In this document: positions 1 to 10,015 of the stretch, in pieces
How positions within the stretch are numbered: the first letter of the stretch is position 1
Layout: every line of letters starts with the position of its first letter
Assembly: GCA_910584325.1 (NCBI GenBank)
Contig: CAJTZH010000001.1
Location: 62,001-126,000 of the forward strand
Source: an uncultured Lachnospiraceae bacterium
GTDB lineage: Bacteria; Bacillota; Clostridia; Lachnospirales; Lachnospiraceae
Length of the DNA stretch: 64,000 nt
Reading direction: 5' to 3'
Program-made: the position numbers and the translations under genes
Notes under the pieces: model-generated
What the model was told of the DNA's origin: nothing
Databases searched by the model: none
The model's input: only the letters and a program-made list of their open reading frames with translations

Positions 1-11
1 TTTCTGATGTA

Positions 12-1130
12 TTAGTCTGAATTTTTTTCTTTTTCATTGATTACACCCTTACTAAATTTTAATGCTTCTGCAACAACATCATCCATGTCATAATACTTAT
101 ACAACCCTAATCTACCCCCAAAAAACACCTTATCTTCTTTTTCCGCCAGTGTCCAATACTTCTTAAACAACATATCATTGACTTCATTATTTACCGGATA
201 ATATGGTTCATCTCCACAATTCCATGTTTTAGGATATTCTCTGGTAATTACTGTCTTTTTTTGCCTGCCAAATTCAAAATGCTTATGTTCTATAATTCTC
301 GTATATGGGGTTTCGTAATCTGTATAGTTCATCACCGCATTCCCCTGATAATTTCCTACATCCAAAACTTCTGTTTCAAAATTAAGACTACGATATTCAA
401 GCTCACCATAACAATAATTGTAATATTCGTCAATCATCCCGGTATATATTATTTTTTTCGCTAAGACTGATAACTCGTCCTTATTAGCCAGATAATCGGT
501 ATTCAGCCTTACTTCAATGCCCTCCAGCATTTTATCAATTATCTGTGTATACCCTCCAACCGGTATCCCCTGATACGCATCATTAAAGTAATTATTATCA
601 TAAGTAAAACGCACCGGAAGCCTTTTAATAATGAATGACGGAAGCTCCACAGCGCTCTTCCCCCACTGCTTTTCCGTATATCCTTTTACAAGCTTTTCAT
701 AAATGTCTTTTCCGACAAGTGAAATCGCCTGTTCTTCCAGATTATGCGGTTCATCAATTCCACATTCTCTGACCTGTTCTTCTATTTTCTTCTTTGCTTC
801 TTGTGGCGTCACTACACCCCACATTTTATTAAATGTATACATATTAAAAGGCAGGCTATAAATCTCATTTTTATAATTTGCGATAGGGCTATTGGTATAT
901 CGGTTAAATTTTGCGAAAGTATTGATATACCGCCAGACTTCTTCATTATCGGTGTGAAAAATATGCGCCCCATACTTATGAACCTGAATCCCTTCCAATT
1001 CATACGTATAAATATTTCCACCTATATGAGCACGCTTTTCAACAACCAGACACTTCTTTCCGGCTTTTTTCAATTCATTCGCAACCACCGCGCCATATAA
1101 GCCGGCGCCTACAATAATATAATCATACAC
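12..1130 (-). CDS. glf: UDP-galactopyranose mutase
   Basis: Flavoenzyme that interconverts UDP-galactopyranose and UDP-galactofuranose in the cytoplasm, supplying Galf to the glycan made by this operon. The 372-residue protein has the usual family length. It opens with an FAD-binding Rossmann motif (GAGLYGAVVANEL, residues 8-20), followed by VVEKRAHIGGN and the family signature HKYGAHIFHTDNEEVW near residues 51-66; a conserved GYTEKQWG lies near residue 150. It is the most promoter-distal gene of the minus-strand operon within the window, 18 bases after the GtrA-like gene. Several Galf-transferring enzymes could use its product, but none can be assigned by sequence reading alone. Confidence 0.96.
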   Translation of the reverse strand: MYDYIIVGAGLYGAVVANELKKAGKKCLVVEKRAHIGGNIYTYELEGIQVHKYGAHIFHTDNEEVWRYINTFAKFNRYTNSPIANYKNEIYSLPFNMYTFNKMWGVVTPQEAKKKIEEQVRECGIDEPHNLEEQAISLVGKDIYEKLVKGYTEKQWGKSAVELPSFIIKRLPVRFTYDNNYFNDAYQGIPVGGYTQIIDKMLEGIEVRLNTDYLANKDELSVLAKKIIYTGMIDEYYNYCYGELEYRSLNFETEVLDVGNYQGNAVMNYTDYETPYTRIIEHKHFEFGRQKKTVITREYPKTWNCGDEPYYPVNNEVNDMLFKKYWTLAEKEDKVFFGGRLGLYKYYDMDDVVAEALKFSKGVINEKEKNSD

Positions 1131-1148
1131 TGTTTTTCCCTCCGCATC

Positions 1149-1553
1149 TCATTTTTTCTTCTTAAAAACCGCATATTTCCCAAGTATATAATTCAAAACC
1201 ATAACCAACACTGTAATAGCATATTTTGATACCAATTTATGAACATCAACAACTTCCACCAAGACAAGCACCCCTACATAATCCACTATTCCTGTAAACC
1301 CTCTGGATAACACATATCTGAATACTTCCCGAAGAAGTTCTCTCATATCACTACATCTACTACAAAAAACAAAAAATTTATTTACTATATATGCGTAAAT
1401 TTTGCAGACAATAATCGCTATTAAGTTCGCAATTCGATAATCCACTATCATACAGAGCAATGTATATAGTACTAAATTGACCAGTGTTGTAGATCCCCCC
1501 CATATTAAATAGTCAATCACCTGCTTGTTTATTATATCTTTTAATCTCTTCAT
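1149..1553 (-). CDS. GtrA-like four-helix membrane protein (PF04138)
   Basis: Small membrane protein of 134 residues with four hydrophobic helices, the GtrA/GtcA architecture. Family members are thought to flip, or help flip, polyprenyl-phosphate-linked monosaccharides made by a GtrB-type GT2, for use by a GT-C enzyme outside the membrane. The neighbours fit: a GtrB-like GT2 at 2924-3853 and two GT-C-like proteins at 3863-8075. The ATG is 1 base after the stop of the preceding methyltransferase. A run of seven G at 1495-1501 sits inside the codons for Trp-Gly-Gly-Ser; the frame is intact. A second GtrA homologue is at 11365-11784. Confidence 0.85.
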   Translation of the reverse strand: MKRLKDIINKQVIDYLIWGGSTTLVNLVLYTLLCMIVDYRIANLIAIIVCKIYAYIVNKFFVFCSRCSDMRELLREVFRYVLSRGFTGIVDYVGVLVLVEVVDVHKLVSKYAITVLVMVLNYILGKYAVFKKKK

Positions 1554-1554
1554 C

Positions 1555-2178
1555 TTATTTTTCCAGATTTAAAACTGCAATACTCCATGGAAAACTTTTA
1601 CAAAAAATTATTTTTCCATCAAATTGTGTTCTTACGAATCTTTTAAACTTTCTATACGTCCAATGATTTATATGATCTATCGGGTTGCCAAATCTTCTGA
1701 CATTTTTTAGAGCTATCAAGTTACCCATACAGAACCATGGTTCATTTGGAACTGTAATCAATACATACTTTTTACCTACTCTTAACAACTCAAGCACTGC
1801 TCTCTCCGGTTGCTGAAGATGCTCCAGAACTTCTGTACAAATAACTATATCTGCAAAATCATCTTCAAATGGCATATCATAAATATCACCTTGAATATAT
1901 TCAGCCTTGGGATTCATTTCTTTTGCGATATCCAATGCCTCCCGGGTGTATTCTAATCCTTTTATTTTGATACTATTAATACTTTCAAGTAATATATTAT
2001 CAATGAAGCCTTCTCCACAACCCGCATCCAAAATCGTTACCCCCCCATTTTGTAGCTTTATCTCTTCAGATATTCCCTTAATAATAGAAACTATTTTAAA
2101 ATTAAACATTTCTACCATTTTCCTTTTTAATGGATTTTTAGAGACATATTTTTCAAAATTACCCTTATTGTATTCCAT
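1555..2178 (-). CDS. Class I SAM-dependent methyltransferase
   Basis: Predicted cytoplasmic methyltransferase of 207 residues. Motif I is ILDAGCGEGF, an acidic strand (IKGLEYTREALDIAKE) follows, and VICTEVLEHL is the post-I motif of the ubiE/type-11 class. The ATG at 2178 is preferred because AGGAG lies 5 bases upstream; a GTG two codons earlier is too close to that site. A run of seven G (2040-2046) encodes part of Asn-Gly-Gly-Val just before motif I, so one slipped base would remove the whole catalytic domain. The substrate is unknown; a sugar or lipid-linked sugar is likely from the operon. Confidence 0.85.
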   Translation of the reverse strand: MEYNKGNFEKYVSKNPLKRKMVEMFNFKIVSIIKGISEEIKLQNGGVTILDAGCGEGFIDNILLESINSIKIKGLEYTREALDIAKEMNPKAEYIQGDIYDMPFEDDFADIVICTEVLEHLQQPERAVLELLRVGKKYVLITVPNEPWFCMGNLIALKNVRRFGNPIDHINHWTYRKFKRFVRTQFDGKIIFCKSFPWSIAVLNLEK

Positions 2179-2201
2179 AAACACTCCTAAATTAACTATA
2201 T

Positions 2202-2927
2202 TTAATTTCCACCTGGTGTAAGAATAATAAACTCAGAAATCCCTGCCACAGGACGTACTGCTCTCTCTATGGGTTCAAGAACTGATGTGGCAAAATTATA
2301 TAACTTTGAATTATTTTCATTCAAATCGGTAGAAAAACTTCCTCCCTTATCCTTACCTAGATGCCCCTTCAACCAATATGGAATAATTCCCATAAAATTA
2401 AAGTAAAAATCATCTATCACATTAAAGCCGCTCTCAGCGGCCAGATTCTTTAATTCTCCTTTACCATACCTTCTGTAATGTCCGACATTTTTATCCATAT
2501 AACAATATAAATTATGCAGAGCTGGAACACAAATAATTAATTTCCCATCATCGCATAACACAGAGCGCATCTTCTCCAAAGCCCGTCGGTGATTCTCAAT
2601 ATGCTCCAAAACATTAATACATATGATTGTATCAAACTCACCCAATTGTTTAATGTCATTTGTCATGATATCAAAATTAATTGCATGGAAATAACCAATA
2701 TCTCTGAACCTCTCATTCATACAATCAATCTGATTGTCAAACAGCTCTGTCGCAACACATAAATCCACATTGTCAATATAATAACTTGTAACTGTTCCAA
2801 CACCAGCTCCGATATCCAACACTCTTTTTCCTATATATTTTTTATAAACATTGTACATCCACTTGGAATATCTCGAAATTTTATTCCATTGATTCAAATT
2901 TTCTGTAATATTATTCTGCACCGTCAA
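2202..2927 (-). CDS. Class I SAM-dependent methyltransferase
   Basis: A second methyltransferase of the same general class, 241 residues. Motif I is VLDIGAGVGTVTSYY and the post-I motif is FDTIICINVLEHI. The start is TTG at 2925-2927, chosen because AGGAG lies about 6 bases upstream and because it overlaps the TGA of the GT2 gene (TTGA), a translational-coupling arrangement. The C-terminal third (YFNFMGIIPYWLKGHLG) is typical of type-11 methyltransferases that sit beside polyprenyl-phosphate sugar synthases. The substrate is not deducible; the coupling suggests it acts in the same lipid-linked sugar branch as the GT2. Confidence 0.83.
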   Translation of the reverse strand: MTVQNNITENLNQWNKISRYSKWMYNVYKKYIGKRVLDIGAGVGTVTSYYIDNVDLCVATELFDNQIDCMNERFRDIGYFHAINFDIMTNDIKQLGEFDTIICINVLEHIENHRRALEKMRSVLCDDGKLIICVPALHNLYCYMDKNVGHYRRYGKGELKNLAAESGFNVIDDFYFNFMGIIPYWLKGHLGKDKGGSFSTDLNENNSKLYNFATSVLEPIERAVRPVAGISEFIILTPGGN

Positions 2928-3853
2928 ATTTTCTCCTTTACATGACTTTCGTTATATCGTTTCCTGAAAGTAGCGTCTACCAGCATATCTCCTATAAAAC
3001 CAATAGAAAACATCTGGACTCCAAGAATAATGAGGAGCACTCCCAATATTAGTAGCGGGCGCCCGCCAATTGCCTGTCCCATAAATTTTAAACCCAACAG
3101 ATACATGCAGATTACAAAGCCTGCTAAACCACAGATCAATCCTCCCTTACCAAATAAATGCATAGGTCTGTCATAATATCTACCAAGAAATGCAACAGAC
3201 AACGAATCAAACAGTCCTCTAAGATACCTTTCAAAACCATATTTCGACTTGCCAAATTGTCTTTTATGATGATGTACAACTATTTCTGTAATTTGAAAGC
3301 CCTTTCTATATGCTAACACGGGAATATACCTGTGCAGTTCACCATATACATCAATTGCATCAACAACTTCTTTTCTGTACGCCTTATACCCGCAATTAAA
3401 GTCATGAAGCTTCACACCAGACAGTTTTGAAGTTACCTTGTTAAAAAATTTTGACGGAATTCTTTTTTCCAGTGGGTCCTGTCGTTCTTTTTTCCAGCCC
3501 GAAACCAAGTCATATCCCTCATTAATCTTATTAATAAAGTTTGGTATTTCCACCGGGTCATCTTGTAAATCCGCATCCATGGTTATAATGATATCACCAT
3601 TTACATTTCTGAATGCCGTTTCCAGCGCCAATGCCTTCCCGAAATTCTTTCGAAATGAAATTAAATGAACATCTTTATCTCTTAAAATAATACTTTTAAT
3701 AACTACTTCCGACTTGTCGGAAGAACCATCGTTAACAAACCATATTTCTTTGTCATAATCCATTGGTATATTTTTTACAATTCCACTATATAACAATTCC
3801 AATGACTCCTCTTCATTATACACTGGAACTACAAACGAAACTATTTTTTTCAT
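2924..3853 (-). CDS. GtrB/DPM1-like GT2 (polyprenyl-phosphate glycosyltransferase)
   Basis: GT2 enzyme predicted to transfer a sugar from a nucleotide donor to polyprenyl phosphate on the cytoplasmic face. Residues 1-230 are a GT-A domain: VPVYNEEESL at the N-terminus, NDGSSDKSE, and the metal-binding MDADLQDDP near residues 95-103. Two hydrophobic helices follow (about 230-255 and 265-290), the GtrB/DpmA layout. At 309 residues the length is normal. AGAAAAAGATG with an upstream GGAG supports the ATG. It lies between GT-C-like genes and methyltransferases, with GtrA further downstream, so the set resembles a three-component GtrA/GtrB/GT-C glycosylation system. The sugar is unknown. Confidence 0.9.
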   Translation of the reverse strand: MKKIVSFVVPVYNEEESLELLYSGIVKNIPMDYDKEIWFVNDGSSDKSEVVIKSIILRDKDVHLISFRKNFGKALALETAFRNVNGDIIITMDADLQDDPVEIPNFINKINEGYDLVSGWKKERQDPLEKRIPSKFFNKVTSKLSGVKLHDFNCGYKAYRKEVVDAIDVYGELHRYIPVLAYRKGFQITEIVVHHHKRQFGKSKYGFERYLRGLFDSLSVAFLGRYYDRPMHLFGKGGLICGLAGFVICMYLLGLKFMGQAIGGRPLLILGVLLIILGVQMFSIGFIGDMLVDATFRKRYNESHVKEKI

Positions 3854-3862
3854 CTTTTTCTC

Positions 3863-5941
3863 CTATTCCACTATCACATTATTTATCCTAAAACTTAATT
3901 CTCTTCCTGAAGTTCCGTTTTCATACTCAAAGGAATCACCCAAAAAGTTAAGTTCAGCCACTCCGTCAATAAACTTGACTGGAATTGTGATTGTCTGTGC
4001 ATCATTTGTTATATCAAATAAACTTATATTATTTCCTGACCAAACCGCTAACCTCATTTTTTCTTCAAATGAATGAAGTTCAATTTTAACTTTTGCAGAC
4101 GCAGCTCCGTTAAAACTATATATTTCAATAGCACTTTCCGGTTTTGACCATCGCCATGTAATGTTTTCATACCTTTCTTCCTTATAAAAACCATCATTAT
4201 ACACTATCATAGGAGCCTTAAATTCATTTTCCATCTGATAATCCTTTATGTCAAAATAAAATATTTTTCTATTCTCTGATATAAGACTCACATATCCCAA
4301 TTTTTCTTTTAAATCCTGTACGATGTGCCAATCTGCTTTCTCCAGCATTGATATATCTACATATATTCCTGAATAGCCGAGCTGCTTAGCAAAAAACAAT
4401 ATCTGTTCTACCGAATTTGTATCAAACTTTTCTTTATAAGCTGTGTCCGCATTCGTTCCAACTAAAGTTCCGTAACTCCATCCCAGATTTTTTGTCTGTA
4501 AAAGGAAACCCTTAGAATGATAATTACAATTTCCGATTCCCGCTATATAATTCTCTAAACCTGTAACATATGGTAATTGAAGAATATAGTCGCCATCATT
4601 TGTAAACTGTTCAATATTGGAAATAAATTTCTTATCAGCATCATACTTTTGTGCACTGATTTCATATTCTGATAATATACTCCATGATGATAAATCAATA
4701 AAATGAATAATTACCAATAATAACAATATATAAAACCACTTTTTACTTTTCTCACATAATCTCTCAAACAAAAAACAAACTGCTATAATTAGAAAAGCAA
4801 AAATATACGGAAAGACCCTGGTATAAGTTCTAATTTTATCTGTAATAAAAAATGACACAATTAACCCTATTCCACCAACTGTTCCCAGAAAAATAGTCGC
4901 AATGTTAAGACGTATATATAAATCCTGCTTTTCATCTTTATCCTTTTTAAATAAGATATAGTATATTGTATAACCTAAACCGACCAGACCAATTAGTCCT
5001 ACATAATTACGTAACACCTCACCTCTTGGCAATCCTGATACACCTTTATACATTTTTGTAAATTGTGACAGAATACCACAACTGCCTCCCATCGGCAGAA
5101 ATAAACTTATCGGCAGAAACCCTACCCAATATGCATCATATGGAGTTCTTGCTGCCGCATATACATTTTCACCATTCTTCAAAGAATACATAATAGCTGG
5201 TGACAAACAAATCAATATTACCAACACAATACCTATTATTATCCCTATTCCTACTACAACCGTTTTCCACCGCTTCTTAATTACAGAATCGACCAGCATT
5301 ATACATAATAAAAAACAGCCAAAAAATGCATAATATATATCTGTACAGCCAATTACTACACAAATAACAATTATCTCCAGCATATTTTTCAGCCCATTTT
5401 TCCCTTCATATTTTCCAACCGCCATATTATAAAATAAAACAATAAATAATGGTATAACAAAATAAGATGCTGCCGTAAAATGTCCTAATGCACATTCTAA
5501 ATGATAATGACTAAAAGCAAAAACCAATGCACAAAGATAAGAGAGCGTCTTGTTCTTCACACCTATTCTTACACACATATACATAAATGCTGCTACAGAC
5601 AAAATATATGTCAAAAAAAGATATAAATTAACTGCTACTACCCAGTTATTAGTAAATAATCCGACTATTTTACACCACAAAATGTAAGTCTGCATAAGAA
5701 ACGGAAAATAATATAATTCCATACCATATGGCGCACCTAAATTAGGATTTAGAAAATAAGAATTTCCATTCATTGCATTTTTTGCTATTACATCAAAAAC
5801 AAAATCATCTTTCCCTCTATAAACATAGGGCTTTGTTATATCGAATTCCCACAATTTGAAGAAAACTATAAAGAATAAAACTAAAGTTACCCCCCCGATT
5901 GCCCATTTTATCATATTATTCTTTAAGTTACTTTTATCCAT
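3863..5941 (-). CDS. Polytopic GT-C/YfhO-like membrane protein, copy 1
   Basis: Large integral membrane protein of 692 residues: about 11-12 hydrophobic helices up to roughly residue 430, then an extracytoplasmic domain of about 250 residues rich in beta strands (for example ENITWRWSKPES). The first external loop carries the acidic GKDD motif near residue 40 followed by NLGAPYGMELYYFP, as in GT-C and YfhO-like proteins that use polyprenyl-phosphate sugars. It is clearly paralogous over its whole length to the next gene upstream. A run of seven G at 5890-5896 encodes Ile-Gly-Gly-Val inside the first helix. A role in adding lipid-carried sugars to exported glycan is inferred from context. Confidence 0.8.
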   Translation of the reverse strand: MDKSNLKNNMIKWAIGGVTLVLFFIVFFKLWEFDITKPYVYRGKDDFVFDVIAKNAMNGNSYFLNPNLGAPYGMELYYFPFLMQTYILWCKIVGLFTNNWVVAVNLYLFLTYILSVAAFMYMCVRIGVKNKTLSYLCALVFAFSHYHLECALGHFTAASYFVIPLFIVLFYNMAVGKYEGKNGLKNMLEIIVICVVIGCTDIYYAFFGCFLLCIMLVDSVIKKRWKTVVVGIGIIIGIVLVILICLSPAIMYSLKNGENVYAAARTPYDAYWVGFLPISLFLPMGGSCGILSQFTKMYKGVSGLPRGEVLRNYVGLIGLVGLGYTIYYILFKKDKDEKQDLYIRLNIATIFLGTVGGIGLIVSFFITDKIRTYTRVFPYIFAFLIIAVCFLFERLCEKSKKWFYILLLLVIIHFIDLSSWSILSEYEISAQKYDADKKFISNIEQFTNDGDYILQLPYVTGLENYIAGIGNCNYHSKGFLLQTKNLGWSYGTLVGTNADTAYKEKFDTNSVEQILFFAKQLGYSGIYVDISMLEKADWHIVQDLKEKLGYVSLISENRKIFYFDIKDYQMENEFKAPMIVYNDGFYKEERYENITWRWSKPESAIEIYSFNGAASAKVKIELHSFEEKMRLAVWSGNNISLFDITNDAQTITIPVKFIDGVAELNFLGDSFEYENGTSGRELSFRINNVIVE

Positions 5942-5993
5942 CTTATTCTCCTCTATACCTTTTTTTACCTCAAATATACCCGCTCACACCATC

Positions 5994-8075
5994 CTATTCC
6001 ACTGCCACGCTATTTATCCTAAAGCTCAATTCTCTCCCTGAAGTTGCATTTTCATATTCCATGGAATCTCCTAAAAAAGAAAGTTCCGCCTCACCGTCAA
6101 CAAAATCAACCGGTATTGTAATTATCTGTGTTTCATTGGTGATATTATATGAATTGATGTTATTCTCTGCCTGAACTGTCAGTTTCATATTTTCTTTATA
6201 GGAATGAAGTTCAATTTTTACAGTAGCGGTTCTATCCTCACTCAAGCTGTATATTTTAATAATACTTTCCGGTTCTGACCATCTCCATGTAATATTCTCA
6301 TATCGTTCTTCTGCGTAGAAGCCATCTCCATACACCACCATCAAATCATCAGACATATTTATCTCGTAATCCCTGATATCAAAATAATACATGGTTTCAT
6401 CTTCTGATACAAGACTTACATCTCCCAGTTTTTCTTGCAAATCCTGTATGATGTGCTGTCTTGATTCCTCAAGCATCGTTAAGTCTACATAAATACCCGA
6501 ATATCCGACTTGCTTGGCAAAAAACAATATCTGTTCCGCCGAATCCGTATCAAATTTTTCTCTATATGCAGTATCCGCATCCGTTCCTACTAATGTTCCA
6601 TAGCTCCACCCCCCCAAATTTGAGGATTGCAACAGATATCCCTTAAAATGGTAATCACAATTATCCGTAATTCCATTTATATAATTCTCTAATCCCGTGA
6701 CATATGGCAATTGAAGAATATTATCTCCTTCACCTGTAAATTGCTGAATATCCACAATGAACTTCTTGTCCGCATCATACTTTGAAGCATTATCCCGATA
6801 GTCTGGCAATATACTCCATGGTGACAAATCAATGAAATGAACTACGGTCAAAATATACAATAAATAAATCCATCTTTTATTTTTTGTATACAAATTCTCA
6901 AACAAAAAACATACTGCTACTATTAAAAAAGCAAGAACATACGGAAAAACTCTGGTATATGTCCTAATTTTACTGGTGACAAGAAATGCTACTATCAATC
7001 CGACACCACCAACTGTTCCCAAAAAAATAGTTGCAAAATTCATTTTTATAAACAAATCCTGCTTCGAATCCTTCTCTCTTTTAAATAAAATATAGTACAC
7101 TGTATATCCCAATCCGATAAAACCTATCAGACCCGCATAATTACATATTTGTTCCCCTGATGGCAGTCCCTGCACAGAAGTATATATATCGGTAAACATT
7201 GATAATAAATTGCAACTACCCTTCAACGGCAAAAATAAACTTACCAATTGAAACCCTACTCCATATGCTTCATATGGACTTCTTGATGCAGCATGCTCGT
7301 TTGCCCCATGTTTAAGCGAATATATAATTGAAGGAGCGAGACAAATCAATATCATCAATGTAATGCCTATGATTATACCCAGTCCTACAGCCAATGTTTT
7401 CCAATGTTTTTTAATTATTGAATCAACAAGCATGACACATATCAAAAAACAACCGAAAAACGCATAATATATGTCCGTACATCCCACTAGCACACAAATA
7501 ATAATAATTTCCAATATCTTTTTAAGTGAATAACTTTCCTCATATTTCCCAGATGCCATATTATAGCACAAAACAATAATAAGAGGTATAACAAAATATG
7601 ATGTTGCCGTAATATGGATCGTAGCTCTATATATATGATACTGGCTGAATGCAAATACAATCCCGCCTAAATAAGATATAACATTGTTTTTCATTCCTAT
7701 TTTTCTGCACATGTAAAAAAATGTACAAACAGATAAAATATATGTCATAAAATAATATGAATTTACTGCTATAACCCAGTTGTTCGTAAATAATCCAATT
7801 ATTTTACACCATACAATATAAAACTGCATAAGAAGTGGAAAATAATACAATTCCATACCATATGGTGCTCCAAGACTGGAATTAAAAAAATAAGAACCGC
7901 CATTCATAGCATTTTTTGCTATCACACCATAAAAAAAATCGTCTTTACCATTATATACATATGGCTTTGTAATATCAAATTCCCATAATTTAAAAAATAT
8001 AATAAAAAATAAAATGGATATGAAACCCCACATAATATATTTCACACTATGATTTTTTAAATCAATCTTATTCAT
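5994..8075 (-). CDS. Polytopic GT-C/YfhO-like membrane protein, copy 2
   Basis: Membrane protein of 693 residues, a tandem paralogue of the gene at 3863-5941. Both share the N-terminal block FKLWEFDITKPYVY, the GKDD acidic motif, the loop LGAPYGMELYYFP, the helix CTDIYYAFFGC and the C-terminal RELSFRIN. The topology is the same: many helices, then an extracytoplasmic beta-rich domain. AGGAG lies 8 bases before the ATG. A run of seven G (6609-6615) falls in the Leu-Gly-Gly-Trp codons of the C-terminal domain. The divergence between the copies suggests different acceptors or sugars; this is inference. Confidence 0.8.
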   Translation of the reverse strand: MNKIDLKNHSVKYIMWGFISILFFIIFFKLWEFDITKPYVYNGKDDFFYGVIAKNAMNGGSYFFNSSLGAPYGMELYYFPLLMQFYIVWCKIIGLFTNNWVIAVNSYYFMTYILSVCTFFYMCRKIGMKNNVISYLGGIVFAFSQYHIYRATIHITATSYFVIPLIIVLCYNMASGKYEESYSLKKILEIIIICVLVGCTDIYYAFFGCFLICVMLVDSIIKKHWKTLAVGLGIIIGITLMILICLAPSIIYSLKHGANEHAASRSPYEAYGVGFQLVSLFLPLKGSCNLLSMFTDIYTSVQGLPSGEQICNYAGLIGFIGLGYTVYYILFKREKDSKQDLFIKMNFATIFLGTVGGVGLIVAFLVTSKIRTYTRVFPYVLAFLIVAVCFLFENLYTKNKRWIYLLYILTVVHFIDLSPWSILPDYRDNASKYDADKKFIVDIQQFTGEGDNILQLPYVTGLENYINGITDNCDYHFKGYLLQSSNLGGWSYGTLVGTDADTAYREKFDTDSAEQILFFAKQVGYSGIYVDLTMLEESRQHIIQDLQEKLGDVSLVSEDETMYYFDIRDYEINMSDDLMVVYGDGFYAEERYENITWRWSEPESIIKIYSLSEDRTATVKIELHSYKENMKLTVQAENNINSYNITNETQIITIPVDFVDGEAELSFLGDSMEYENATSGRELSFRINSVAVE

Positions 8076-8159
8076 ATTTACACTCCTATATATTCAACTA
8101 TTTTTCCACCAGAAATTGTAAAATAAATATATCGCCCTAACTTTTTTAAAGACATTCGT

Positions 8160-9059
8160 TCAATACGCTGATTTTAAAATAATCTCTACAATTTCTGGTT
8201 CATTAAAAATTCGCAGTGGAACAACACTATTTCCCAGCCCCCTGCTCACAATCATGGTTGTATCCTTTTTTATATATTTGCCTTTAACATACTTAGGCAA
8301 TAAGCCTTGATCCGGCGCAATTACTCCGCCTAATCCAGGTATAATCCACTGACCACCATGTGCATGTCCAGCCAAAACCAAGTTAAATCCCGACTCTACA
8401 TAATATTCAAAAAATTCCGGCCGATGTGTCAACAAAATTGAGAACCTATTTTTTTCAACCTTGATTTTACTTAACTTTTGTATAAATTCATAATGTGGTG
8501 TTTTATATTTTGCCGGTATGTTTTCTCCATAAAATACATATGGATCATCAATCCCATAAACAAACATTATACTTTCTGCTCTGGTTATATTCACCCTCTC
8601 CCCATGTAATACTTTTATTTTTCTTTTTTCGATTTCTAAAATTACGTTCCTACACTCATCATGCATATACTCATGATTTCCCGTAACGTAATATACATTA
8701 TATTTTTCAATAAAATCTAAAAAACCCATTATTTTCCCCCAATATTTCAAATGTAAATTATCTATAATATCTCCTGTAATTACTACCATATCTGGTTTTT
8801 CATTTTCTAAAATTCTTTCTATTCTGTCCAATTTATCAAACGGTAAATCACCATGCAGATCAGATATTTGAATTATCTTATAACCATCGAAATTTAATCC
8901 TATAGAACTATTCGCACAGATATACTGCGTTATTTTTACATTGTGGTTTTGATATAATAAATACAAAATAACAACTCCAAATATCAGCAAATATATCATT
9001 ACCATTATTCCTCCCAAAATAAAAGCCAAAGAAATTTTTGTTTTCTTCAGCTCTTCCAT
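8160..9059 (-). CDS. Membrane-anchored metallophosphoesterase (YkuE/YaeI-like)
   Basis: Calcineurin-like phosphoesterase of 299 residues with one N-terminal membrane helix (about 12-35), so the catalytic domain is probably outside the membrane. All metal-ligand blocks are visible: QISDLHGD (67-74), VVITGDIIDN, VTGNHEY, LLTHRPE and LAGHAHGGQW. Relatives hydrolyse phosphodiester or pyrophosphate bonds of lipid-linked substrates. It starts 2 bases before the end of the UDP-glucuronate decarboxylase gene region and is followed by 84 bases with no gene. In this operon it might recycle polyprenyl pyrophosphate or remove a phosphate cap; the sequence does not decide this. Confidence 0.85.
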   Translation of the reverse strand: MEELKKTKISLAFILGGIMVMIYLLIFGVVILYLLYQNHNVKITQYICANSSIGLNFDGYKIIQISDLHGDLPFDKLDRIERILENEKPDMVVITGDIIDNLHLKYWGKIMGFLDFIEKYNVYYVTGNHEYMHDECRNVILEIEKRKIKVLHGERVNITRAESIMFVYGIDDPYVFYGENIPAKYKTPHYEFIQKLSKIKVEKNRFSILLTHRPEFFEYYVESGFNLVLAGHAHGGQWIIPGLGGVIAPDQGLLPKYVKGKYIKKDTTMIVSRGLGNSVVPLRIFNEPEIVEIILKSAY

Positions 9060-9061
9060 AA

Positions 9062-9997
9062 TTAAATCTTACTAAAATACTCAATTGTAGGCTTTAATCC
9101 TTCTCTCAATGGAATGCGTGGCTCCCAACCGTCCAATTCCTTTTTTGCCAAGGAAATATCCGGTTTTCTCTGTAAGGGATCATCGCTCGGCAATGGACAA
9201 TATGTTAATATAGATTTTGAATTTGTCATTTCTAAAATGATTTCAGCCAGACTTTTAATTGTAAACTCGCTAGGGTTCCCTAAATTTATCGGTCCTAAAA
9301 AATCATCCCGGCTTGACATCATCCTAACAATGCCTTCTATAAGATCATCTACATAACAAAAACTTCTTGTTTGGGTACCATCCCCATACAAAGTAATATC
9401 TTCATCTTTTAATGCCTGTAAAATCAGATTCGATACAACCCGTCCATCATTCGGATCCATTAATGGTCCATATGTATTAAAAATGCGTATAACCTTAATT
9501 CTAGTTCCAAATTCACGATTATAATCAAAACATAATGTTTCTGCTACCCTTTTACCTTCATCATAGCAGGAACGAATTCCAATCGGATTAACATTTCCCC
9601 TATATGATTCAACCTGTGGATGAACAAATGGATCCCCATAAACCTCACTTGTAGAAAACTGCATAATTTTAGCATGATACTTTGTTGCCAACTCCAACAT
9701 ATTTATGATTCCAATCACACATGTTTTTGTCGTATATGTCGGATATTTCTGATAATGAGGCGGACTTGCCGGACAAGCAAGATTATAAATTTCCTCAACA
9801 GGTATATCCAATGGCTGAATAATATTATGGTTTACAAATTCGAATCGTGGATTATTGATAATGCTTTCTAAATTACTTAATCTGCCTGTATATAAATTAT
9901 CCACGCAAATTACATAATTATTCTTATCCTGCAATAATCTTTTACATAAATGTGCACCAACAAAACCCGCCCCACCAGTTACAAGTATTTTTTTCAT
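9062..9997 (-). CDS. uxs: UDP-glucuronate decarboxylase (UDP-xylose synthase)
   Basis: NAD-dependent short-chain dehydrogenase that converts UDP-glucuronate to UDP-xylose. The 311-residue protein has the NAD motif GGAGFVGAHL, the Uxs-type signature GDPFVHPQVESYRGNVNP and the catalytic Tyr/Lys in SCYDEGKR; downstream comes RSFCYVDDLIEG. The second ATG (9997) is chosen because AGAGG is 8 bases upstream of it and only 2 from the first. It follows the UDP-glucose dehydrogenase gene by about 18 bases, and the two steps form a UDP-Glc to UDP-GlcA to UDP-Xyl pathway, indicating pentose in the glycan. A related 4-epimerase or decarboxylase specificity is less likely. Confidence 0.92.
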   Translation of the reverse strand: MKKILVTGGAGFVGAHLCKRLLQDKNNYVICVDNLYTGRLSNLESIINNPRFEFVNHNIIQPLDIPVEEIYNLACPASPPHYQKYPTYTTKTCVIGIINMLELATKYHAKIMQFSTSEVYGDPFVHPQVESYRGNVNPIGIRSCYDEGKRVAETLCFDYNREFGTRIKVIRIFNTYGPLMDPNDGRVVSNLILQALKDEDITLYGDGTQTRSFCYVDDLIEGIVRMMSSRDDFLGPINLGNPSEFTIKSLAEIILEMTNSKSILTYCPLPSDDPLQRKPDISLAKKELDGWEPRIPLREGLKPTIEYFSKI

Positions 9998-10015
9998 TTC
10001 CATTACCTCTAAAAT

